The translations under genes were made by a program, and so were the position numbers. Of a stretch of 64,000 bases of DNA, positions 27,601-39,600 are shown piece after piece. The notes beneath the pieces were generated by a model. It ran no database searches. It saw nothing but the letters and a program-made list of their open reading frames with translations, and was not told where the DNA came from. Origin of the DNA: Watersipora subatra (Eukaryota > Bryozoa > Gymnolaemata > Cheilostomatida > Watersiporidae); the NCBI RefSeq assembly GCF_963576615.1, contig NC_088713.1:37713276-37777275 (forward strand), written 5' to 3'. Every line of letters begins with the position of its first letter. Positions within the stretch are counted from its first letter, which is position 1.

Positions 27601-30600
27601 ACAATCATCACACCAAACTGCTCCCAGGACGGTTCAATATTTCTTAGTTTTTGTCCTTATTGGTGATTCACAGCTTCTCAAATTTGACTTGAAGAAAATA
27701 GCATAATCTTTTTAGAGAATTTTTTGAGTATTAGATGTGTTGGTGGTTTTATGTTAATATAATAATTCCTCTGAAAAGCGTCATCTGGTGCTAAATACTA
27801 ATAACCTTCTTTTAAAAATTAAAAACCGTGATAATATGCATTGAAATATTTGAAATACTTCAGATTTATTTTTGCATGTACTCGCTTACATATTTATACT
27901 TGTTGGAGTGAAACACCACATATTGCCACTTTCTGGATTTGATAATCACCATGCTAAAATGCACCCAGGAGGATTCAATAGCTTTTAGTTTTTGCCCTTA
28001 TTTATGATTTACAGCTTATCAAAGTTGACTCGACTAGAAGAGCTTAACCTTTCTGGAAATTACTCTTTTGGTGGACTACCAGATGTGTTTGGTGATCTTG
28101 GTAACTTAAAAATGCTGAACCTTAATGCATGCAAGCTAACATCTCTACCAGAAAGGTGAGTAACATTTACATACTGATAATGCTTCGAGCTATTTTTATA
28201 TCAACACTAAAAGAGTTGTAGTGAGTGTTAGTTATACTATGCTTACTGGGATTTACTGCTTTAATACAAACATCTTTCTGCTGCTAGTGTTTAGAGGTAT
28301 TATTTATTGGATTCCTTCGTCAGGGCTGTTTTGTGTATTACCAATGTGCAGCTTGTAAAAAGGGTTTGTAAATATAATTCACTCAGAATTATCAGTAAAA
28401 ATTCAGCTTGATAATACAAGTTTTCGATAAAAACTACTATAACTAGCAACTTAAGTCAAGCGATGTGCAAAATCACAGCATTTACAAAAACAATTTTTAC
28501 TGATGCCTAGTCACGGTTGGCAATGACAATTATCTACACGGAATAAATTAGAAAATTCATGTTATGTTATAATTTAAGAGCTCTGTTACTAATCCGAAGT
28601 AGATTATGTTGTTTTTGTTTAATTCATTTATATGGACTTAAATATAATTTATTTATTAATTGTTGCTATCAGCCATTTATTTTGCACTAATCTCACGGTA
28701 TGTTTTTAAGTTTGTCAAACAATTTAAGCGCCGTGACCTTCACTATTGGCTATATTGTATTCATAGCAACTCCTTATTAGTAACTGGATTCAGCTGTGTT
28801 TGCCTTTTGTCTTCTTTTTTACTATGCGGTGTTTTATACGATGTTTTTTTATGCTTGCAGAAGACTGCTTATTACTGAAAGACTAAAGGCTATATGTTAA
28901 TATTATTATTACTTTGAAGTGTTGTCTGGTGCTAACTACTAACAATATTCTTATAAAAATTACAAACTGTGATAATATGCATTGAGATAATTAAAATGTT
29001 TTAAGTTGTTTTTTCACATTCATATATAAGCTTAAAGCTTTAAAGCATTTTAAACTTTCTTTCACAAACATATATACTTGTTTGATTAAAGCACAACTTA
29101 CTGCTACTTTTTGGATCCAACAATTACCATGCCAAACCGCTCCACGGAGGCATAGCAATATGATTCAATATTTCTTAACTTTTGTCCTTATATATGATTT
29201 ACAGCTTCTCAAAGTTGACTCGACTAGAAGTGCTTGATCTTCAATGGAATAACTTTTCTAGTGGACTACCAGATGTGTTTGGTTATCTTGGTAACTTAAA
29301 AAAGCTGAACCTTGATATATGCGAGCTAACATCTCTACCAGAAACGTGAGTAACATTTACAGACAGTTAACGCTTCCAGCTATCATTCTATCAATGGTAA
29401 AAAAGAGTTGTCGTCAGGGTGCTTTACATTACGCTTTCCGACTTTTGCTACTTTTTTATGAAAATGTCTCAGCTCCCCACTTTTCAAGGTCGTAATTGAT
29501 GGAAATGTTTGTAAGGGCTGTTTTGTGAATCACTAAACTTGCGATTGTCTACCGAGTATAAAAATATATTTCATTCAGAGTTCAGAGCTCGATGTTACGA
29601 GTGTTTAATAGAAACTCTACTATATCTAGCAACTATATTCATATTGTGTGCAAAATCATAGTGGTTACTGAAAGAAATTTATCTCTGATGCCTTGTCGCT
29701 CTCTGTATCAACCACTTTAAAGAATGAATCAATTAGAAACTTTACGGTTTGTTATAACTTAAGACTTCCAATAATAATTCAAGGTAGAATTTTTTTTGTC
29801 AGTTTAATTTTTATATTTGGAATTCATATATTTCACCCATTAAATTTTCTCTATTGATCATCTTTTTTGCACTGATTTTTGGTATGTTTTTAAATTTGTC
29901 AAACAAGTCAAGCACCGCGACATTCACTATTTGTTATACATGTATTGTATTCATAACAGTTCCTCATCAGTAAATGGATTTAGGCGCATTTGCTTTTAGT
30001 ATTCGTATTTACTACTGCGATGTTTTATATGATGTTCTCAACAACTGCAGAAGAGATTTATTATTGAATGGCTAAAGGTTATATGCTAATATTATTATTT
30101 CTTTGAAAATTCTCATCCGGTGCTAACTACTAATGAACCTTTTTGTAAAATTTACCAACTGTGATAATAGACATGGAGATACTTTTAATTTTTTGAATTT
30201 ATCTTTACATATATATACTTGTGTGAGCAAAAAACCACTCATTGCCGCTATCTGGATCTAACGCCAATCATCACGCCAAACTGATCTCAGGACGCTTCAA
30301 AATTTCTTAGTTTTTGTCCTTATTGATGATTCACAGCTTCTCAAAGTTGACTCAAAAAAAAAACTTAATCTTTTTGGAGAATTTTTTGAGTATTAGATGT
30401 GTTGGTGGTTTTATGTTAATATAATAATTCCTCTGAAAAGGGTCATCTGGTGCTAACTACTAATAACCTTCTTATAAAAATTAAAAACCGTGATAATATG
30501 CATTGAAATATTTGAAATACTTTAGACTTTTTTTGCATATTCTTGCTTACATATTTATACTTGTTGGAGTGAAACACCACTTATTGCTACTTTCTAGATT

Positions 30601-33600
30601 TGATAATCACCATGCCAAACTGCTCCCAGGAAGATTCGATAGCTTTTAGTATTGCCGTTATTTATGATTTACAGCTTCTCAAAGTTGACTCGACTAGAAG
30701 AGCTTTACCTTTCTAGAAATAACTTTTCTAGTGGACTACCAGATGTGTTTGGTGATCTTGGTAACTTAAAAAAGCTGAACCTTGATAGATGCGAGCTAAC
30801 ATCTCTAGCAGAAAGGTGAGTAACATCTACAGATTGATAATGCTTCCAGCTATCATATTATCAACAGTAAAAAGAGTGGTAGTCAGTGTTCATTACATTA
30901 CGCTTACCAACTTTTACTGCTTTTTTATGAAAATGTCTCAGCTCCTCACTTTTCAAGGTCGTAATTGATGGAAACCTTTGTAATGACTGTTTTGTGAATC
31001 ACTAAACTTGCGCTTGTATAAAGAGTATAAAAATATATTTCACTCAGAGTTCAGAGATCGATGTTACGAGTGTTTAATAGAAACTCTACTATATCTAGCA
31101 ACTATAGTCAAATCGTGTGCAAAAACACAGTGGTTACTGAAACAAAATTATTTCCGATGCCTGGTCGCTCTCTTCAACAACCACTTTAAAGAACGAATAA
31201 ATTATAAACTTTTTGGTTTGTTCTAATTTAAGACTTCCATTAATAATTCAAGGTAGATTTTTTTAGTCAGTTTAATTTTTTTATTTGGACTTCACATTTT
31301 CACCCATTGATTTTTTCTATCAACCATCTTTTTTGCACTGTTTTTGTGGTATGTTTTTAAATTTGTCAAACAAGTCAAGCACTGGGACAATCACTATTTG
31401 TTATATTGTATTCATAACAGTTCCTTATCAGTAAATGGATTTAGGTGAATTTGCATTTTGTATTCGTATTTACTACTGCAATGTTTTATACATTGTTCTC
31501 TACAATTGCAGAAGATATTTGTTATTGAATGGTTAAATGTTATATGTTAATATTATTATTTCTTTGAAAATACTCATCTGGTCTTAACTCCCAATTAACT
31601 TTTTTGTAAAAATTACAATTTGTGATAATATGTATTGAGATACTCAACATTTTTTGAATTCATCTTTTTATATATAGACTTGTTTGAGCAAAGAACAACT
31701 CGTCTCTACTATTTGGATCAAACAATCATCACACCAAACTGCTCCCAGGACGGTTCAATATTTCCTAGTTTTTGTCCTTATTGGTGATTCACAGCTTCTC
31801 AAATTTGACTCGAAGAAAAGAGCTTAATCTTTTTAGAGAATTTTTTGAGTATTAGATGTGTTGGTGGTTTTATGTTAATATAATAATTCCTCTGAAAAGC
31901 GTCATCTGGTGCCAACTACTAATAACCTTCTTATAAAAATTAAAAACCGTGATAATATGCATTGAAATATTTGAAATACTTTAGATTTATTTTTGCATAT
32001 TCTCGCTTACATATTTATACTTGTTGGAGTGAAACACCACTTATTGCTACTTTCTAGATTTGATAATCACCATGCCAAAATGCTCCCAGGAAGATTCAAT
32101 AGTTTTTAGTTTTGCCGTTATTTATGATTTACAGCTTCTCAAAGTTGACTCGACTAGAAGAGCTTCACCTTTCTGAAAATAACTTTTCTAGTGGACTACC
32201 AGATGTGTTTGGTGATCTTGGTAACTTAAAAAAGCTGATCCTTGGTGCATGCAAACTAACATATCTACCAGAAACGTGAGTAACATCTAAAGACTGATAA
32301 TGCTTTCAGCTATCATTCTATCAATTGTAAAAAAGAATTGTCGTCTGTGTTCATTACATTACGCTTTCCAACTTTTGCTGCTTTTCTAAGAAGATGTCTC
32401 GGCTGCCAACTATTCAAGGTCGTAGTTGATGGAAGCCTTTGTAATGGCTGTTTTGTGAATCACTAAACTTGCGCTTGTATAAAGAGTATAAAAATATATT
32501 TCATTCAGAGTTCAGAGCTCGATGTTACGAGTGTTTAATAGAAACTCTACTATATCTAGCAACTATATTCATATCGTGTGCAAAATCACAGTGGTTACTG
32601 AAACAAAATTATCTCTGATGCCTTGCCGCTCCCTGCAACAACCACTTTAAAGAACGAATCGATTAGAAACTTTACGGTTTGTTATAATTTAAGACTTTCA
32701 ATAATAATTCAAGGTAGAATTTTTTTGTCAGTTTAATTTTTATATTTGGAATTCACATATTTCACCCAATTATTTTTTTCTATCGACCATCTTTTTTGCA
32801 CTGTTTTTTTTGGTATGTTTTTAAATTTCTCAAAAAAGTCAAGCACTGCGACATTCACTATTTGTTATATTGTATTTACAACAATTCCTTATCAGTAAAT
32901 GGATTTAGGTGAATTTGCATTTAGTATTTGTATTTACTACTGCGATGTTTTATATGATGTTCTCAACAACTGCAGAAGAGATTTATTATTGAATGGCTAA
33001 AGGTTATATGCTAATATTATTGTTTCTTTGAAAATATTCATCTGGTGCTAACTACCAATAAACTTTTTTGTAAAATTTGCAAACTGTGATAATATGCATT
33101 GAGATACTTTTAATGTTTTGAATTTATCTTTACATATATATACTTGTTTGAGCAAAAGACAACTCATTGCTGCTCTCTGGATCTAACGCCAATCATCACG
33201 CCAAACTGATCCCAGGACGGTTCAATATTTTTTAGTTTTTGTCCTTATTGATGATTCACAGCTTCTCAAAGTTGACTGAATTAAAAAAGCTTAATCTTTT
33301 TGGAGAAATTTTTTTTGTCGGAGTACCAGAAGTGTTCGTGGTTTTATGTTAATATTATTATTTCTCTGAAAAAGGTCATCCGGTGCTAACTACTAATAAC
33401 CTTATTATGAAAATTAAAAAACGTGATAATATGCATTGAAATATTTGAAATACTTTAGATTTATTTTTGCATGTTCTTGCTTACATATTTATACTTGTTG
33501 GAGTGAACCACCACGTATTGCTACTTTTTGGATTTGATAATGACCATGCCAAACTGCTCCCAGGAAGATTCGGATAGCTTTTAGTTTTGCCGTTATTTAT

Positions 33601-36600
33601 AATTTACAGCTTCTCAAAGTTAACTCAACTAGAAGAGCTTCACCTTTCTGGAAATAACTTTTCTAGTGGACTACCAGATGTGTTTGGTGATCTTGGTAAC
33701 TTAAAAATGCTGATCCTTGGTACATGCGAACTAACATCTCTACCAGAAAGGTGAGTAACATCTAAAGACTGATAATGCTTTCAGCTATCATATTATCAAC
33801 AGTAAAAAGAGTGATAGTCAGTGTTCATTACATTACGCTTTCCAACTTTTGCTGCTTTTTTATGAAGGTGTCTCGGCTGCCAACTTTTCAAGGTCCTAAT
33901 TGATGGAAACCTTTGTAATGGCTGTTTTGTGAATCACTGAACTTGCACTTGTAAGAAGTGCATAAAATTATATTTCACACAGAATTCAGAGATCGATGTT
34001 ACGACTGTTTAATAGAAACTCTACTATATCTAACAACTATATTCATATTGTGTGCAAAATCACAGTGGTTACTGAAACAAAATTATCTCTGATGCCTTGT
34101 CGCTCTCTGCAACATCCACTTTAAAGAACGAATCTATTAGAAACTTTACGGTTTGTTATAACTTCAGACTTCCAATAATAATTCAAGGTAGAATTTTTTT
34201 GTCAGTTTAATTTTTTTATTTGGAGTTCACATAGTTCACCCATTGATTTTTTCTATCAACCATCTTTTTTGCACTGTTTTTGTGGTATGCTTTTAAATTT
34301 GTCAAACAAGTCAAGCACTGCGACATTCACTATTTGTTATATTGTATTCATAACTCTTCCTTATCAGTAAATGGATTTAGGTGAATTTGCATTTTGTATT
34401 CGTATTTACTACTGCAATGTTTTATACATTGTTCTCTACAATTGCAGAAGATATTTGTTATTGAATGGCTAAATGTTATGTGTTAATATTATTATTTCTT
34501 TGAAAATACTCATCTGATCCTAACTCCCAATTAACCTTTTTTGTAAAAATTACAATTTGTGATAATATGCATTGAGATAGTCAAAAATTTTTGAATTTAT
34601 TTTTTTATATATAGACTTGTTTGAGCAAAGAACAACTCGTCTCTACTATTTGGATCAAACAATCATCACACCAAACTGCTCCCAGGACGGTTCATTATTT
34701 CCTAGTTTTTGTCCTTATTGGTGATTCACAGCTTCTCAAATTTGACTTGAAGAAAAGAGCTTAATCTTTTTAGATAATTTTTTGAGTATTAGATGTGTTG
34801 ATGGTTTTATGTTAATATAATAATTCCTCTGAAAAGGGTCGTCTGCTGCTAACTACTAATAACCTTCTTATAAAAATTAAAAACCGTGATAATATGCATT
34901 GAAATATTTGAAATACTTTAGATTTATTTTGCATATTCTTCCTTATATATTTATACTTGTTGGAGTGAAACACCACTTATTGCTACTTTCTGGATTTGAT
35001 AATCACCATGCCAAAATTCTCCAAGGAAGACTCAATAGTTTTTAGTTTTGTCCTTATTTATGATTTACAGCTTATCAAAGTTGACTAGACTAGAAGATCT
35101 TGACCTTTCTGGAAATAGATTTTCTAGTGGACTACCAGATGTGTTTGGTGATCTTGGTAATTTAAAAAAGCTGAACCTTGATGCATGCAGGCTAACATCT
35201 CTACCAGAAAGGTGAGTAACATCTACAGTCTGATAATGCTTTCAGCTATCATTCTATCAACAGTAAAAAGAGTTGTAGTCAGTGTTCATCGCATTATGCT
35301 TACCGACTTTTGCTGTTTTTTATGACAATCTCTCGGCTCTCCACTTTTCAAGGTCTTAGTTGATGGAAACCTTTGTAAGGGCTGTTTTACGAATCACCAA
35401 ACTTGCGCTTGTAAGAAGTGTATATAAATATATTTCACTCAGAGTTCTGAGCTCAATGTTACGAGTGTTTAATAGAAATTCTACTATATCTAGCAACCAT
35501 AGTCAAATCGTGTGCAAAATCACAGAGGTTACTGAAACAAAATTATATTTGATGCTTGGTCGCTCTCTGCAACAATAACTTTAAAGAATGAATCAATTAA
35601 AAATTTTACAGTTTGTTATAATTTAAGACCTTAATTAATAATCCAAAGTAGATCATTTTGTTGTCAGTTTAATTTATTTATATGGACTTCACTTACTTTA
35701 CTCATCGATTTCTTTCCATCAATCATCTATTTTGCGCTGTTTTCATGGTATGTTTTTAAATTTGTCAAACAAATCAAGCATTGCGACCTTCCTTATTTGC
35801 TATACTGTATTCATAAGATTTCCTTTTCAGTAAATTAATTTAGTTAAATTTGCATTTTGTCTTTGTCTTTACTACTGCGATGTTTAATACAATGTTCTCT
35901 AATTTGCAGAAGACAAATTATTATTATTATTGAATGGCTAAAGGTTTTATGTTATTATTATTATTTCTTTGAAAATACTCATCTGGTCCTAACTCCCAAT
36001 TAACCTTTTTGTAAAATCTGGTGCTAAATTCTAATACACCTTTTTGTAAAAATTGAAAACTATGAGAATATGCATTAAGATACTTATAACATTTCAAATC
36101 TATCTTTAGATACATTTATATACTTGTTTGAGTGAATCACCATTTAATGCTACTTTTAGGATCCAGCAATTGATGTACCATGTCAAACTGCTTTCATTGG
36201 GGTTCAACATTTTTAGTTTTTTGTTCCTATTTGCGATTTACAGCTCTTCAAAGTTGACTCGACTAAAAGAGCTTAAACTTTCTGGCAACAACTTTTTTGG
36301 AGGACTACCAGATTTGTTTGGTGGTTTTGGTACCAAACTGTTTCCTGGAATGTTCCATAGTTCTAAGTTTTTGTCCTCATTTATGATTTACAGCTTCTCA
36401 AAGCTGACCCAGATAGGATAGCTTGAGTAAAATGAGTAGTAGTCAGTTTTCACTATATTATGCTTACTGAGTTTCACTGCTTTGTTAAAACATGTTTCTG
36501 CGGCTAAATTCTCAAGTTCTTTTTTGAAGGAAACTTTGTTAGCTCTGTTTCGTGATTTTACCAAAATCCAGCCAGAAAGAGGGGTATAAAAATATATTTA

Positions 36601-39600
36601 TCCCGAAATCATCGCAAAGTGATGGGGCTTGATTTTACAATAGCCACATAAAAAGTTTAAATATTACAAGCGGCTATAATAAGTTCGAATACAAAACCAC
36701 AGCAGCTGTTGAAAAAATATATCTGATCACTATAGACCAGGGGTGTCAAACTCAATTGTAAAAGGGGGCAAAATTTAAAACATACTTTAGGTCGTAGGCC
36801 AAACATGATAAACATTAACACAATAAAACTATATGTTTTTACATAAATACGAATAAAAACCGACAGGAATATTATTCTGAAACAAACTTAAACCGTAAAG
36901 GCTGACTTGCAACAAAAATTATATTACAGTTATTTTGGCATTTTAAGATTTAGCTTGTCTTACTCTGCTGTGTTGTAGGTGCAAAAATGTGGAAATGTGA
37001 TTACAAGCTCTTAAAAGGTCAAAAATGAACAGTTAAAAAGTGGTTGTAGATTGGAATCCCATATTTTGACAATATGTTCAACTCGACAGAGTTATTGTTT
37101 TGACACGTAATGTCATCATGGGAAATCAAATGCCAATTAAAGGCTCCATATAAAACATCTCGTAGCACTAGTTTATGACAAACACTTCGGGCTCTTCCAA
37201 AAAGCCTGTATCAAACATAGATGCTCACTACTCAAAAGTTTTGTTTCCGCTTGATCTAATCATCTAGTCGTAATCTGATCATGTGACCCATATTTCCCGC
37301 TATATGGTGCGAACAACTTCTGCAGCATTTGTTGACTATCACATGTAACCAACAAGCTCCTCATGTTTATCAGAGGATGATATGCATCCCTTTGAGCTAA
37401 GGTTAAAAATTAAACCGGTTTTTATTCTAGGTTTTAAGATATCTGTGCTCAAGGTGACAGCGTTACAATGATAATGGAATATACGTGTAAGGACACTAAA
37501 CATGTTTTCATTGAATACATGAAAATATATTTGTGAAAATATGTCGACGAATGAGGTTGCCTTAACGCGTAAACAGAAACACATTGCGTTCAACTACGTC
37601 ACATTTGAGCCGTTTTGAGAGAGATAGCCGTTTTCAAGATGGCTGAGCTCAGCTTTTCGTTTTGGAGCTTTTAAGAACTTGTAATCACATTTCCACGTAT
37701 TTTGCACCTACAAGACAACAGAGTAAGACATGGTGAATCTTTTGATCACAAGTAACTGTAATGTGAATTTTGTTGCAAGTCAACATTTAAACTTCTTCTA
37801 TTTATTTTTTACTTTTCATAAAGAGATCTTGTTAAAAAAATTTAAACTTCTTTGCTCCCATGTAAATATATATAAAAAAACAAATTTACATATCTTAAAA
37901 ATATCAGAATCTCCATAAAAATATCTCATATCAAAATTATACATGTTAGAAATATGAACAGGCTAAAAAACATGGAAATATGCATAAAATGTGTGCTGTT
38001 CAGCAATAACAATTTAAATCATTTAGTTTTTTTGCTCTTATGACTTTGATCTAATTATATGATCTGACCGAAACAACAAATTAATTCACATTCTGTGTAA
38101 TGTTCTGTGTTGTGGAGATTCTCAGAATAGACAGCAGCTCTCATCAGGCTAACTGCTATAGACATTTTAAGCATCAACAACCCTCAAAGTATGCATAAAT
38201 GCAATCAATTGTGAGCATCAAAATCTACATAAATATATTGTTTATGGTCCATGGTAAGCGAAACCTTTTCTTTATTCAATGTATGATATAAAACACATGA
38301 CACTACAGATTTCTGTGAGGGACATTGACAGAACCAGAGCTATCACCTCTTTATTTCAATAGCTCTTGTTCTGTCAATGTGTCCATGGCAGAAATATTTT
38401 ACAACTGATTCTGTATCTATTTCAACAGCTTTATATATGTATAATATTAGAATAATATTTAGACAGCCTGCCCCATGGTGCTCCTCATCAACGTTTTGAT
38501 TCGCTTCAATGCAGAAAAGGATCAGTCACTGCATTAGTGGCAGGCGAAACTAATACTAGATTAGTGAGCCTCTCAACCTCGTTGCTAGTTGCGATGGACT
38601 AGCTATAGTTAGTTGCTAGTTGTTGGAAATTCCAAGTGAATGAGCTTAGACTGCAATTCTTAGTACTTAGCCGCCGAAAATCATTAAAAATTTGGGCGGC
38701 TCAGCCGCTTCAGGGAATACGGGCCTGTCAGTGCTTCATATCAATGGGCCATGGATAGCAATAATGTAAAATGATTTTGTGGGCCAGATAAGATTACAAG
38801 GCGGGCCAGATGAGGCCAGCGAGCCGTGAGTTTGACACATGTGCTATAGATGATTACTATGTAAAAATAGAAAAACTCGTTGGGGCATGGTTTGCTGGAA
38901 CACAAAAGGAGATTGCTAAGAAACTTGTTTCGTTCATTCTAAGTTTTCCCAAAACAACATCGAAGATGTAAGTGATGATCCAAAGGTGGAGTTGTCAACC
39001 ATAAATCTAATGGAATTTTGTAACAAAAAGTTTTTGCATTTCTACTAAGAAAGAAAAGTGACTCAATTTCATGCAGATGCTCTAAAGTGTTGGTAGGAAA
39101 CTTAAATTTGTCTGATGAATTCAGACTTTGTGAGAAACCAAATATGTAAACAATAAATGGTAAAATGCAAACATATATAAGATCTTGGTCGCTAGCATCA
39201 TCTACCCATTATTTCTTACTAGACCAGTTTAACTAACTGTGTGACTGTAAGTTTAGAGTGAAAGTGTTTGTTTTATGTTCACATGTGTTTTGTACTGCAA
39301 TACGTAAAAGAGGAAAAACCAAAGTTAATTTTTTGTCTGCTCTAACAGTTTCTGACAAATTAAGTTAGGTCATAGGTCTCTAGTTTTCAGTTTAATCTAT
39401 TTTTTTTCAATCCTCTGTTATAAATGCTCATAAAATTTGCTAAAACCTTTTAAACTTATGTTAATTGTATTGTAAATACTGGTTTGCAGGCCTATTATTA
39501 TGTTAAATTTTAATAAAATCATATTTATTTTATACTGTAAGTGCAGTTAGTTTCATTGAATTTGTCTTTACTCAATCTAACAGTTTTTTCTCACACCACT

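Larger units (their letters stand above)
22170..36430 (+). repeat. Tandem array of ~1.46-kb LRR-exon units
   Basis: Successive intact exons start 1480, 1471, 2061, 1190, 1470, 1460, 1475 and 1461 bp apart. The 2061 spacing contains the 598-bp insertion (1463 without it) and the 1190 spacing lacks the partner relic. Introns as well as exons are repeated, including recurring landmarks such as GCTGTTTTGTGAATCAC and CATCTGGTGCTAACTACTAA. The first partial unit (22170-22960) has intron sequence but no preceding exon. Array growth by unequal crossing-over is the simplest explanation. Confidence 0.85.

Noticed and set aside
23648..28878. Similar 72-80 codon frames at 23648 and 28660
   Set aside because: Their similarity comes from duplication of the intron they lie in; other array copies of the same intron are broken.
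36128..36421. 97-codon frame containing LRR-like sequence
   Set aside because: It runs through an acceptor and intron sequence between two decayed exon starts, with no phase-compatible donor.
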